Positions 36,198 through 49,078 of a stretch of DNA of 64,000 nt are shown here, one piece after another. The notes under the pieces were generated by a model. The model was not told the DNA's origin and ran no database searches. It saw nothing but the letters and a program-made list of their open reading frames with translations. Source of the DNA: Hirundichthys speculiger (taxonomy: Eukaryota > Chordata > Actinopteri > Beloniformes > Exocoetidae); assembly GCA_018398805.1 (NCBI GenBank), contig JAGFBZ010000684.1, forward strand, positions 62,001 through 126,000. Direction: 5' to 3'. Each line of letters opens with the position of its first letter. Position 1 is the first letter of the stretch. Both the position numbers and the translations under genes were made by a program.

Positions 36198-38445
36198 AAG
36201 ATTGAATTTCGGACAGTTGATTAACATATTTTTCATTCCAGCTTTAAGTCATTGCAATGCACTTGATGGGAGAGTGCACATTTGATTTTTTTTTTCATGA
36301 AAGAAATGGCCATTTTAATTTTAACTCCCAAATCCAGATCCCAAAACCAACCATCGAACTTCAAAACAGATCAGGATGCGACTGCACGGACGGGTTAGAA
36401 TTGTTTTAGGGAAAAAAAGGCAGTGAAGTCATGCACGTTGAAACTTTTTCTTTGAGTCAGCTTGTGCTTTGAGGTTCAAAGGTTGAAAACATTCAGCCGT
36501 CAACGTGAGCCAGAATCCACCAACAACTCGCCAGAATGAGAGTCACTTCCCAGCTCCCACGGCTGACTGCACGTGCTGCTTCACCGAAGGCTACCTGGGC
36601 TCACGGCTCATAATTGCCTTCCCCTCTCAGGCACCACGCTGGTAGACACGACAGTCTTATTTTAATGTACCCTGCGAAACACGAGCCAAGCTCTGAACGC
36701 TGCTTTGCATGCTCGAGCAGATCCCCGGCCCTCAGGTGCCACCTAATTACACCACCCGCCCGTACCCTAAGCTGAGGTGTAAACAACGGGACGTTTTCCA
36801 TCTTCGCCTCCCCATCCAGCGATCTGCGTTGTTTTGATTGATGATGGTGGCACTGGCGCTCCGTCGTCTTTGTGCTGGTTTCTCATCGTGGGGCCGTGAG
36901 AAAGATGGCACTTGACGAGCCCTTAATGGGGATTTTGTTCCCGCAGCTGCTTGGTATTCACATGCAGCTGCTGAGAGGGGCAAAAAAAAAGAAGCTAATA
37001 ATGCTCCAGAGGTTATTAAATTCTTAGAAAAGACTCACCTAAGTTACTTAAGTGCCTGTGATGCTCTCGATGGTTTTTGTCATAATTTATTGCTCTGCTG
37101 TTCAGTTAATAGTTTAAAAGGCTGCAGTGTTCAGAGGAAACAGTAGAGTTTGCAGTTTTTCTGTCTGTTTGTGAGAATGATGTGCATTGTTGTCCGTGTC
37201 CTCCCAGTCCAAGCATGTGATAAGACGCTACCTTTATGAACACTGACAATGGGAACCGGCAGGACATGTGGCAGCGATGAATGAGACAAAATATGTTATC
37301 CCCTCCCAGATCGGTGTCGGCTGGTCTGCAGAGGCAGACGGACAAAAAGGTCGCAGGTTTGTCACTCAGACGGCTCCCGCTCGTTACACAGATAAGGCAT
37401 CCAGACCCGAGAGCGGCTTGACATTTCGGGCTCGCATCCTCTGGAGCTGCTTTCCAGCAGAGGTTGTGGAGGTCGCACCAGTTCTTTGTGAAGCTCTTCA
37501 GTCCCCGTCACGATGATGCAGAAGATAGTAAGAGGATGGATTTACCCGGATAAAAGGGAACAAACGCCCGATGACATGAAAGGAGAAGCTATGCCGACAT
37601 GAGACCACAATGTTCTACACGATCACATTTGTTCAGACTTGTGCAAACGTGAACATTTAAGTCGTGCGAGTTTGAAAATGTCAATCCTGTTTCTGTGTCG
37701 TCCAAGACTGAGAGACAATCATCTCTGCTGTGGCTGATCTTCAGAAAACTGACTGTGCATCGTGTTTTGCTGGTGTCCTGTTGCCCCAGATCCACTGGAG
37801 CACTGGAACCAGTCCTCTCCATTCACTGGAGCCAATTTCTCCTCTCTTTTATTGGAGCCAGTTTCTCTCCACCTGTTTGGAGCCCTGATTGCACAACCCT
37901 TGATTACAACTTTGTATTGCAACTTTGAAAACCTGATTTTTGAACCTGCTGCTCCATAGAGCCCTGTTGAAGTGCACTACTATTGTCTTGAGTCCTTTGA
38001 ATGACTTTCTCCATTTACTGGAGCCCTGCTTTAATCATTAACCTGATCTGAACAACCATTTATTAAACGAACCATCTGAGAACCTATCTGATTGACTACA
38101 GTTGTGATCTACATCATTATCTGTCCATTTCCATAATTTTCTGAAAATAAATTTCTGATTTGGCTGTCTAAGGTTAATCTGAAACCGTGACATTGTCTTT
38201 TTATTTACTAATTCACATCGAATTCCATTTTCTGCCAGAAGTGATTAGGATTTTAAATTTGAAGAGTTTATTACAAAGATTCTAAATTTTTTGCATCAGC
38301 ATTATTGTTTGACAGAACATTGCTGAGATCCACTACAATAACCTTGATCTCACAACCTAAATTCAGAAGTATTTTCCAGTAAACTCATTAGATTGTCCAC
38401 TGTTACCCCTGAAAGACCACTGATCTGTTCTTGTCTGCTGGTTCT
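36198..38445. other. Intronic sequence, no exon found
   Basis: Includes a less AT-rich patch at about 36530-36980 and a degenerate TGGAGCC-rich run at 37795-38030 (spacing irregular). No coding or mobile feature could be supported. Confidence 0.45.
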
Positions 38446-38453
38446 GGACTGAC

Positions 38454-38820
38454 TAGGGGTGTGAAAAAAATCGATAAGGCGATATATTGCGATTTTCGGC
38501 CGCCCGATATGATATCGATTTTTCAGCTTTTAATATCGATTTTTATGAAAAATTCATTAATTCACTTAAATGTGCAAAAACACTAATAATAAACAATAAA
38601 AAGGTTGTTTTGAAGCAAATAGTTTTGACTCAATTTGTCCTCTGAATGTTCAATATCATCTGTTGAACATATACAGCAACTTGATTTTTCATCTCTACTT
38701 TTAATTTTGATATTAACTGGGTATAATATTGCAATATATCATGATATTGTGATATCATATTGTGACCCAAATATCACGATACATATCGTATTGCGAGGTC
38801 CTTGCCAATACTCACCCCTA
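38454..38820 (+). mobile_element. hAT MITE, 'GATATCG' family, copy 3
   Basis: A 367-bp element, ends TAGGGGTGTGAAAAAAATCG and ATACTCACCCCTA, flanked by GGACTGAC / GTACTGAC (7 of 8 identical). Same orientation as 27311-27663, opposite to 13251-13629. Confidence 0.9.
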
Positions 38821-38828
38821 GTACTGAC

Positions 38829-41800
38829 TGCAGGTTTGTAACTGCTGAACACTGATTCAGTCTCTCAGAGTGTATAAAAGTGTTTTAACTCCAGTAAAAG
38901 ACCTCAGATCTGGGACCAGGAAAGCAAAAAGAAAAGAAAATGAGGATCCTTCTTGCATTCATTTGTACATATGAACTATAAAACATCCTGTGTTTTGTGC
39001 TGAGGATAGTAAGTAACTGTGACTTTTATGACCCGTATCTGTGGGACTTTTTATTCTTTTAATAATAATGAGATTCATTAATTTCAATCCTGGTTTTTGT
39101 CATTAAAACCACTGACTTTACTTTCTCTTGCATATAAAGTTCTTAGTCCAGTTTAAATGTTGGAAAGTAAAATGGGGTTTTATAGTGTCAACTGTTTTCA
39201 CTTGCCTCGAGAATTATTAACAAACTGCAGTTTCCATTCATTAGTGCTTCATTTAGGGAGGGCTGGGTTGAGAAGTGACCAGGCTCCACTTCCTTGTTTT
39301 TATAGTAGTAATAGTTTTAACAATACTAATACGCATCTGATCCTTATTCTCTTCCGCTTTAATCGGTTACCTGTATTTGTTCAAAAGGAAAAAAAAAAAT
39401 AAAAACAGTAAAATGACCAACACTATTTTTATCATATTGTCAATTACTGTACATTTAAAAAAGAGGCCATCTGGTACTGACACTTTCTTCTTTCTGTCAC
39501 AGCATCAGAGTTGTTCACTCACTGTTAAAAGGCTTATTAAGAAGCTTTCTGATTTACAGTTTTCATATGAGGGTCAGTTTTTGTAAATCTCACTCTGGGC
39601 TGGTGTTATCTATGAAGAGACTCATATTCAGAATTATGTCTGTTATTGGTTTTGGGATATTCACTAAGACCTTTCAGTCGTGGAGCTGGTTCGAAAAAAA
39701 AAAGGCTATAGAGTTTTAAATGTTAAATTTGAAGATGCTCCATCCGTCAGAGCTGCCACGCTAAAACACTCTGGCGATGAATTTGGCGCTGAGATATCAT
39801 CGATGTAGCCATGACTCGAATAATGCACGTATGATGGATGCGTCCAGCCAAATGTCAGCAGATAACCCCTTCGCATCTCTCCTGAAACCCCAAAGCCTCT
39901 TTAAAGCTCCCGCACTGATTCATGTTTTATTAAACATCAGTTGATCGCAGACATTTCAGAAATGCCAAATACAATACGTCCCCGTGACTTTGTAAAAGAG
40001 GGGCACGTGAGTAAAGCCCTCTTGCTGTAGTACAAGTGTTTCGAACAGGCCTCAGATGTGATTATGGCTCCACTGATGTCGTGCCAGGGCTGTCGGGCTC
40101 TAAGCTGGATGGAGCTGCTCAGGAACCACTGAAGTGTCCAACCGTCACCCACCGGGTGACGCTCTGACCCCAGCCTGCATTACTTTGACATGTAATTGCC
40201 TTGGTTTTTCCAGGAGGCGATGTTTTACTCCATTTGTGGGGTTTTAAGTGTGTGCTTTAAGATTCAGGAGGGGCAAATGTGAATTCCATAATGGCCATTA
40301 ACAGCTCTTTAGCCTTGCTGGAGTCCTGCAGGAGCTACGGGAGAAAGCATTTCACTAAAGCTCCTTTAGTCCATACGTCTGACAGACGACACATACTTCC
40401 ATATACAAACAGGTTACTTTTAAATTACTGTAAATAACGCTTAAATGCCCCCCTGGAACAACCCACCCCCAACCCATCATCAAGGCCAGTAGTTGTTAGA
40501 GGGCCCGGGGGATGATGACTCTGCTTGATTGATTTCTTTTGTTTCTCTGCGTGTGTTTTACAGGCGTAATCACGCGTCATTGCCTTCCTGTGTGTTGTTT
40601 AACAACGAGCAGAAGATGACTGAATGTAAATAAATGTGTTTGTTAGTTTTTTTTCCATCTCTGGACCGTTTGTCACAGCGCAATCTAGTAAGTGGTGAGT
40701 TACGGCTCTTTTCACCGCGCCAAAATAATATCCCGCCGCGATGATTGCAATTAAGATGGCTTTGTGCCCCGGCACCGGTGATGTATGGCTGAATCGTCTG
40801 CAGATGGAGGCGAAAGCTCGGGAAAAGTGCAGCAGTCAAAATGATCGAGGGGAGTTCGGTTATATTGTGTTTACAGATGTTAAAATGACTTTTTCCTTCA
40901 AAACTCAGTTATTGTTTATTACCTTTTAAGGGACAATGTGAACTGCACGGCTTAGATCCTCCACACAAGACCAGTAGGTGGTGGTGTCTGCACTCATTTT
41001 CCACAATAACTAACTCCATATTTGCCTCCCACTTTGAGTCTGGTTGACTTAAAGCCTTCATGTAAAAGCAAGTTCTCTTTAAATAACATGTTGTGATCAA
41101 TATGGTTACTCTTACACTGCTGTGTGTAAACACTACTCTCCCAGATTCCTTATATTAAAAAAAAAAAAGAAAAAAGAAGGAAAAGTCAAACCATTTATAG
41201 GTTAGTGATGAAGCACTTTTGTTAAAGTACATATATTTGGATGTTAAGGTGTGCCCTTTTACTTTTAACCCTTAATCAGCCTTTTTGCCACATCACGATA
41301 AGTTAATTTAGTGATCATGATAGGTTTGCTTGAGGTAATTAATTTATAAGGTTGTTGTTGTTTTGTCTGGCTGATGTGTCCTGAATGTAAGTACTTTTTT
41401 TTTTCTTCAAACCTCCGTGGAGCCAGGGAACAATACCTTTCACTTCATTTAAAAATATAACGATGCAGTAGGTCCAAAACTGCTCCCATTCAGTGCTGCA
41501 TTCACATCTCCCGATTTGTTTGAAGTTCGTTTTTATACGGGCGGTTCAAGAGCAGCCGTGCTTCTTCCAACACACCTCCCGCTGCCTCTCTCATCTCTCT
41601 CCTCCCTCCTCACTTCTCCGCTCACATCCACTCCCTCTCATCTTCCCTCCCTTTGCTTTGCAGAGAGGCAGTCTCTGCGCCTGAAAGGGCAAGAGAGAGG
41701 CAAAAACTGTCGGAGAGAAACAGACTTTGCTTTTCAACGGCTGTTTCATGTCTGCTCATTGCAGAGGACGGGGATGAAAAGGAAGAAAGAAGTGCTGAGT

Positions 41801-41960
41801 TCAGCATCAGGACTGGATTCAACTTTAAGCCATTTTTAGAAAAAAAAAAAAAAAAAAACTCTGAGTGACTTCTCATGGTCCTGAGACGAGGTCTCACCTC
41901 TCCTGGTTCTTAACCTTTTCCTCGTCCTAACTCCACCCAGGCTGGATCTAAAGAGCGAGC
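38829..41960. other. Intronic sequence upstream of the third first exon
   Basis: Mostly AT-rich with poly-A near 41155-41180 and 41841-41858. A CT-rich block lies at 41570-41660. No exon was found before 42151. Confidence 0.45.
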
Positions 41961-42150
41961 AGACAGTAGACAGGTGCCGGGAGCCACCCAGCCGGTGCTC
42001 GTGGGCCGGTGTAGCGCTGGAGTGGGTGCAGGGGAACTGGAGTGCTGGACCAGGCCCTGGTCCTGGCGTCAGGCAGAGGGCGAAGAGGCGGGCTCGGGGT
42101 CCGGCTTCGGGTCGGGGTATGGTGGCGTGGAGTGGGTGGAGGGCGGAGAC
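41961..42150 (+). promoter_or_regulatory. GC/CpG-rich putative promoter and 5' UTR
   Basis: This block is markedly richer in G, C and CpG than the surrounding intron and runs directly into the start codon at 42151. The ORF stays open upstream to 41974 in the same frame, but homology begins only at 42151. No TATA box was seen. Promoter function is inferred from position and base composition. Confidence 0.4.
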
Positions 42151-42263
42151 ATGCTGAGCGCCATCTGGGAGACAGAGGGGCTGCAGACGGTGGGCATCGT
42201 GGTGCTGGTGTTCGCTTCCATCAAACTGCTGCACCTTCTGGGGCTCATCAGCTTCTCTGGAGG
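42151..42263 (+). CDS. kcnip4: kcnip alternative first coding exon, second hydrophobic N-terminus
   Basis: It encodes MLSAIWETEGLQTVGIVV followed by LVFASIKLLHLLGLISFSG. This resembles a mammalian KCNIP4 N-terminal isoform with W.SEGLQTVGIVV, a hydrophobic stretch and KLLHLLGLIDFS (from memory). The hydrophobic segment (roughly residues 11-26) would place the N-terminus in a membrane. The start has G at -3. Oddity: the only GT donor (42264, GG|GTAAGA) leaves two bases of a codon, whereas the other first exons leave one; joined to 60993 the frame breaks and soon hits a stop. Use of the second AG at 60995-60996 would restore it (..SFSGG-VEDELE). A one-base insertion is the other explanation. 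Confidence 0.82.
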
Positions 42264-44240
42264 GTAAGACGCCGACGGAGATAGTGATCAGGAGAAGGTT
42301 AAACTTCAGGAGAAAGAAGTCAAAGAGCTGAGTCTAGAGGAAAAAAGCACTTGTTGATATATGTAAAGGCTGTAAAGTCATTTTTTCTGTGATTCTTGTG
42401 TCTCTTCAATCCCTTTAATCAGAGTAGAGATTTCTAAGACTATTTACAGTCAAACTGGGGAAAACAGTGACTCAGAAGATTCACGAGTGAAACAGAAATT
42501 ATTGGAAGAGATGTTTGCGTGAGCTTTAGGCTGTTCAGTGACTTCTGAAAGGTATAAACACGTGTGAGGCAAGTGATGAAGCTGAATATTAAGAGAAACT
42601 GCTGCTGTCATTTTCAAGCCTTCGTGTCTTCTGTCAAAATGTTTTGCCTGTTAAGTGTAGCGCAGATCAAAATAAGAGACAGGGAGTCAAAGCAGCTTGA
42701 TGTAAATCCATTTCATCATTGAACTCACAGTCCAAAGTGAAGTATTTAGTTTAGACCTGCAGTTGTTCTCACTGACGATAGTTGTGCAGCACATTAAGCA
42801 GTTTGAACTCCACAACCAGTCCATCCGTGACACATCAGCTTTGAAAAAAATCAGTCAAAAGCTCATGTCGTTGGATGCACATTTGTCAAGACAGTGCGTA
42901 AAAAGATGGAATCGCGTGTAATATGAGAACGCTTTCGTGGCCTGGGCGAGGTGTTGTGATGGAGAACGTGGTCGGGTGATTTCAAAAGCACATGGGAGCA
43001 GTGTTTTCATCTGCGGTAACAGTCAACCTCACACAGAGCGCAGCTGTTTGCACGCCTCAGCAAACAACCACGAGCTGCTTTCCCCTCCCTCCGTCAGCCC
43101 AAGTTCAGCCTCTATATTTTTTTAAATGCTCGATGTAGGGAGATGGTGCAGGCGGCAGAGCTCACGTCTCCGGGTCTGTCTACCTGTTGATGCGATCCAT
43201 TTTTAGTGTAATTGCAGATGGACTGTTATCTGAAGTCATCAGACCCGACAACCAGCCAGGGCAGATATTGATGTTTGCAGTCACGTTATCATGGGAGGAA
43301 CAGAGAATTGCAAAAGAGAGATTATGATGATCTCTTTGTATTCAATTCACCACTGGATTTGTGTTTTAAAATGTCTACATTTTGCATGGTTTTTTTTTTG
43401 GACTGCTGGGAACTATGAAAGGAAAATGGATCATCAAAACTAAACTAGAGAAATGTAGTTCTGTTAAATATTTAGGAGGCATGTAATCGCAAGTACTTAT
43501 AATCAGTGTATGAAAAACAATTCATGTTAATTATTTGGGAAATTATTGAAAAATTATTTTGGTCTTAATACTTGTTTGCTGCGTCTTGATTGCCACTCTT
43601 CATTTGGTTGATCAGTTCATCTTAAAAAAAAAAAAGGAATAATTGTCAGTAAGACTCTTCATACCACAGAACTTCTGCCTAATCAGCCTTCAAAATTCAA
43701 GATGGTATTTTACATAAACAAAAAGAAAAAGATTGAATAAAAGCTTTTAGTTTTTATTCTGGAAAACAAAGTTTAGGCACTTAAAACATTAAGAACGGTC
43801 TTATTTCTTACTCATATTGACAATAATAGCAAAACTCTTTTTAATTTTTTTTTTTTTATACACATACAGCCGCAGACAACGACTTGCTTTGTGGAGACAC
43901 CGGTGTATTAATGTTCTTATCAGATGCATCTGTGTGTGTGTGTGCACCTTGTATTTCCTGCTCATAAGGTGTTGGTTTTATTAAACCTCAGGCCGGCAAC
44001 TGAATAACATACATTTCTGGATAACAAAGAGACTTGCATGTGGAGAGAGACAGATAAGACCAGAATTTTTACTGAAACTTTCTATTTTATTGGCTGTTGC
44101 CTGGTGCTTTAGTGCCGTGCTCAGTATTTCTCGAAGGCTGGATATTTCATCTTCAAGACGCAAAACAGCATCCATTATTTATCAACGAAAACGTTTAAAA
44201 CACACATTTTTCTTGAACTGACGACTGAAACATGATAATT
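42264..44240 (+). other. Intron after the third first exon, first part
   Basis: Begins GTAAGA. AT-rich with poly-A at 43625-43637 and poly-T near 43843-43857. No further exon or mobile end was recognised. Confidence 0.45.
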
Positions 44241-44244
44241 TAAC

Positions 44245-44936
44245 GGATCATGATTTCGCGATTAATGGGGGACCCCCCCCCCGCGCGAAATTCAAAATTC
44301 CCGAACTGGAGCCAGAGCTCCTCGAGCCTAAATAATGTGTTTAAAATATGTTTAAAAACTGCAAAAAAGTAGCGAGGGAGCTGCAGCAAACAAGACAAAG
44401 GCTCAACTGTGGTCTTTCTCTTACCTTCACAGCCTCTGGTCTCTGAACCGTAGTAAACAAACTGCTGGTATTGTGCTATTTTTGGCTAATTAGCAGGTAA
44501 CAAGCTAACAACAACAAAAGAAAAAGTCCAGTTTTCTCTGCATGGAACGAGCACTTTATTCTTGCACTGCAGGAACTTGTAACATCACACAGGTTGTATT
44601 GTTGGGCTCCTGTCGGTTAACAGAGAATGTAAATCTATACACGCTGGGCTGCTGTTTATGCTCACTCCACTTTTCATCAAACCCTGTTTTTGTTCTACCA
44701 TCCCACGACACACACACTACATTACCCATAAGGCCACACCATTACCCATAAGGCTACCTTCTTAAAGGGGCCAGGCTGGCTCACAACATTTCTTCGCTGT
44801 GAGAGAACGCGCACAACATCCTGTGATGTTACTGCAATTTTTTCTTGATTTTTTAAAAATATTTTATAGTTCTGAAAAATCCGCAAATAACTAAAACCGC
44901 TGAACTTAAAGCACAAATTGGCAAGGGATCACTGTA
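44245..44936. mobile_element. Decayed DNA repeat ending ..GGGATCACTGTA, copy 1
   Basis: Outer parts match 47161-47787: GGAGCCAGAGCTCCTCGAGC, the AAAATATGTTTAAAAACTGC block, the GAACGAGCACTTTATTCTTG block and the ACTTAAAGC..TTGGCAAGGG end. The middle differs: here it contains a 20-bp near-duplicate (CATTACCCATAAGGC twice, 44719 and 44738). A run of ten C residues sits near the left end. No coding capacity. Confidence 0.65.
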
Positions 44937-45642
44937 TTGTGAAATGAACTAATAATACATCATGCCACCTCTCACAGCTTTGCTACATTAGTAAAATAGC
45001 CAGCTCTTTTGCAAGGTTTTGGATTTATTAGTTCGATAAACAAATATATTTCACTGCACAAGACCAGTAAGTTCAGAATGAACCTAACCCTGCAACTCTG
45101 CTGCTGCTCTTAATTCTTATCTTGACCCAACAATCATTTGTGTCAGCTGTCGCCTCCTGAATTAACTTAATTTGTTGTTATGGTTTTATTGACATGAAAC
45201 CTCCAAGGACGCTGTTCCAGTGAAAGTGCATGCTCTGCTTAGCATTCATGCTGCGAGACGCACTCGCAGCGGAGGCTGCCCAGTACGATCGCATCCCTCT
45301 ACGCCTGGCCACCTGAGCAGCCCCGCTGGGGTATCAGGGGATCAAAGTCTGGCTTTAAAAGTCTCTGTGGGCTAAATGTTTAGGGAGTTTCTCAGCTGGA
45401 CTGAAAATGTGTGCTGGCAACAGTCCAGCCAAGTGAGAGAGCATAGACTGGGAGGATGCCCTGGGTGTGTTTTACACCGTTCCATGCTTTACTGTAAGGT
45501 GTCAGCTGACAGCTAAAGGAAACTTTGCCCTTTTATATGATCAACTTGTAGCAGACACATATAGGAAGCAGAAGAGGTCACATCTAACCTAAAGGGGTTT
45601 TAAGGTAACCAGTCATTGCTACTGCACAGATTGTGAGGACCT

Positions 45643-45960
45643 TTGGATCTTAAAAATGACAGCTTTTTGATTGCTGTTGCTGTTGACTTTGTTTGGAGCC
45701 TCTGGTACCATCAGTCCATTTGTGATGGTGGTGGCAACATGTGGAGGAACGTGACCTTCAGCGTTGAGTCCAGATTCTTCTTACAGTACTTGGACCGAAG
45801 GGTCAAAGTGTGGAGAAGAAGCAGACAACTCTTTGGCGATTGCTCCAAATAGGCTTGTCGTCACTGGAGGTGATCTCAGTGCAGAGAGGTATCGAGAAGA
45901 AATTCTGCAACATGTGGCAATCTGCAAGATAACATCGCTGGCCCCCAGAGAGCAGGGTTT
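45643..45960 (+). pseudogene. Tc1-like transposase relic
   Basis: One frame reads NVTFSVESRFFLQYLDRRVKVWRR, matching the '..FSDESRF..DGR..VWRR' part of Tc1/IS630 DDE transposases, but the catalytic Asp is replaced by Val (SVES). The continuation appears in the next frame as DLSAERYREEILQHV, the usual 'G.L.A..Y.DEIL..HV' segment, so at least one frameshift separates them. Neither terminal inverted repeat is recognisable. Confidence 0.7.
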
Positions 45961-45999
45961 ACTTCCAGAATTTGGGAGTCCTACAAATGTATGTTCCTG

Positions 46000-47150
46000 A
46001 CAAATTTGGGATTTCCATTTAAAAGGGAAATAAACAAGGTTTCTTACCGTATAAGATTTATTTCCAAGAAGCATTACTACAGCACATAAATAATCAACCA
46101 AACAGAAATGTCCTCACGTTTGCGATTAGTTTATGTTCAAAAGTAGAGCAGTTGGAACAGTGTCTGCTGAACCTGTTGTTTTATTTGACTGGGTGGCGGC
46201 ACAGACAGCGTTGTAGCGCCGATATTAATCTAACAAGGTTTTCGTCTTTAGTCCGTCCTTGATAGGAATTTATGGGCTGGCGGCAGAGAGAGTCGGGGCT
46301 GTTTTGCTGTCAAGTGCTTCCTTTTCCCTTGTTGGAAAGCGTCGCAGTGTCTGACGTTATTTACTATTTCTGTAAACCATACTTGTGTAAAGCCTGTATA
46401 ATGTTAACTGAATTTAAAGTAGTAACAAAATGTAATAACTGTGAGGGCCATTTGCTAATGAGAAAAATCACTGAAATGACAAAAACCCACAAGGGAAATC
46501 ACTAACTTCTAAGCAATACTAGAAGTTAGTCTCGTGTTAAGTCTCTGACAGTCTAGAAAGCTTTTGTCACAATGTTTTGTTTGACTTCAAAATAAAAGTT
46601 TTTTGTAACCTTTAATGCTTGTTCTGTTGAGCAGTGATGATATTCAGTATATCCATAACTACGCTTTCTAACTATGTAGAAATTAAAATGCCATGAGTCC
46701 CCCTCCTAAACCCCTCGGCACCTTTTACATCACTGCAGTAGCCTTTAAGGGATGACCCAAGCCCGAGGTCTAGAGTAGGCCCTTTGTGTATGTCATGCTA
46801 TTTAGCATATTTGTATTTGTTTCTACACACTGGACCTGATCAGAGATGGACTGTTACTGCACTTTACAACTGCTGTATCATATTCATCAGTTCGGTCTGA
46901 CAGCGATAACTTAACTCTTCATTTGCATTTCACTCCAGCGGGTCTGTTGAAGTTTATAGTACAAAATCAGGGGTGGCCTTTTGGCTGCTGTTCGGTGGCA
47001 TTTACTGTGATGTAGAAGATCCAATGCGCACGTCACATTCAGTCAAATCACCTGGATATAAAAAGATCATTATGGTTATGCTTTTAGAGACCAAAACTTT
47101 CTATATTGATGATTGTGTTAAAAGTTCAACATGTATGTTTACTTTTTATT
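46000..47150. other. Intronic sequence, nothing recognised
   Basis: AT-rich and without supported exons, RNA genes or transposon ends. Confidence 0.45.
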
Positions 47151-47160
47151 TTATGTTTAC

Positions 47161-47787
47161 TTTTTTCGCGGCGCGTCCCCACAAAAATTAAAATCCGCGA
47201 GCTGGAGCCAGAGCCCTCCGAGCCTAAATAATGTGTTTAAAATATGTTTAAAAACTGCAAAAAAAAAAAGTATCAAGGCACTGCAGCGAAACAAGACAAA
47301 GGCTCAACTGTGGTCTTTCTGTTACCTTCACAGCCTCTGGTCTCTGAAACGCAGTAAAGAAATCGCTGCTATTGTGCTATTTTTGGCTCGTAATTAGCGG
47401 CTAACATGCTAACAACAACAAAAGAAAAAGTCCGGTTTTCTCTGCATGGAACGAGCACTTTATTCTGGCACTGCAGGAACTTGTAACATCACACAGGTTG
47501 TATTGTTGGGCTCCTGTCGGTTAACAGAGAATGTAAATCTATACACGCTGAGCGTCTCGGCCAATCAGCGCACAGACAGATCTGTGCTTCTAGTGTTGCT
47601 TACAGGAGACTGTGAGTCATCATTTGATGTTTCACTGGCAGCTGCGGCCTCCCGTCTGCTGTGGGGTGGATTTTTGTGGAATTTTCGCAATTTTTTTCTT
47701 TATTTTTTTTTTATTATATATTTCTGAAAAATCCGCGAACAACTTAAACCGCGGAACTTAAAGCGGTAATTGGCAAGGGGTCACTGT
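47161..47787. mobile_element. Decayed DNA repeat ending ..GGGGTCACTGTA, copy 2
   Basis: Related to 44245-44936 over both outer parts, with a different middle (TCGGCCAATCAGCGCACAGA and following). The left end is shorter than in copy 1. Near the right end ATCCGCGAACAACTTAAACC and CGCGGAACTTAAAGCGG are better preserved than in copy 1. Confidence 0.65.
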
Positions 47788-47799
47788 ATTAGTATTCAA

Positions 47800-49070
47800 G
47801 CAAACCCCAAGAGAACTGTAATTTCTTTTAATCCCTTTACCAATCTCTTTAAATGACACCCTCACTTACCCTTTGGCTATTTTCCACGGTGTTTATATTT
47901 AGGGGGGGCGGCGTGATTGGCTTGACCTTTGCTTGAATGTCCTAACTACTGGTCCCTCTGGTATTTTTCGAGACAAGAAAGGCACAAGAGCTAATTAAAA
48001 AAAGGGGGGACTCAGTCTGTCAGTTTAAGTGAGGAGAGCAAGGACAAGTATCGCTCAAGCATTCAATTTGAGTGAAAACATCACAGATGATAAATTCAGT
48101 GAGACGAGGCATGACAGATGCTTCCGAGCCAAGGAGCTGATGTGGAGTCTCCCTGTGGAGGAGGGAGCGGAAGTCAGCTTATGTTCTCAGAGACGCACTT
48201 AATTAAATGACCTGTACGGTACACCAGTAGCGGCGTATAGTGAACACCATCTTTTAAGCGCAGAATCTTGTCATACCCTCTGATGTTATTAAAACTGAAT
48301 GTGCTTGTTGAGTTTCGTGATACTCATTAATGCAGATCTCATGCAGCAGTGTTTGACTGCATATTGGGAGAGTCTTATTAAGGAAAAGCAGTATGCTGTT
48401 GCCTTTTAAAGTGTTGTGAGGAGTAAAAAAAAAAAAAAAAAAAAAAAAAGCCCTTCTTAAAACTTCAACTGTCTTTGAAGCCGCACATTTTGTTATTTCT
48501 TTAAATCAAGGCTGTTTCTATCGAGATGGTCATTCAGCATGTCCATGGCTTTAATTAGTCAGCAAAATGAATAATCATATCGCCACATGACTCCAGCAAG
48601 GATTTTCACCATAATTGGACCGAGGACATAGGTTCCTCATACATAATGCAGCAACTCGTTTCCAACCTTATTGCTAATTGTAAGCTCTCTGCTTTCTTTT
48701 CCCTCTCCGGATGGGCTGAATGTGAAACCTTTGCAGTCTCCTCTATTTCAACGCGAGTCCTGGAAGAGATTTTTCTGACGGGAAGAGGAGTGGAGCAGTC
48801 GGATAGAAAGTGGCAAATTGCGTATGCTGAAATCGGACACGCGTTTTAATTTCCAGTGAGTCTGAAATGTTGGCTCGTGCCGCACACTGCAGGTCATTTT
48901 GTTTCCTAACTAACTTTTGTTGGGGTTTTTTTTTCCCCCCATGTAGTTTGAAAGCTTTACTGTCAAACAAGTAAGAGTTGATCATGAACTATCCAGACAA
49001 TTTAGTTTTCACTTAATGTATTATTTCAGCTCTAAAGGGTTGTTTTTGGGGTCTTGGCCAGCTAATGTCA
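47800..49070. other. Intronic sequence with a long poly-A
   Basis: A run of about 24 A residues lies at 48425-48449. No exon or mobile end was identified. Confidence 0.45.
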
Positions 49071-49078
49071 GTTATAAC

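Noticed and set aside
37795..38030. Tandem repeat of TGGAGCC-containing units
   Set aside because: Spacing and sequence between the motifs are irregular, so no repeat unit can be defined.
41974..42150. N-terminal extension of the third first exon
   Set aside because: The frame is open by chance in GC-rich DNA; similarity to the known isoform starts at the ATG at 42151.
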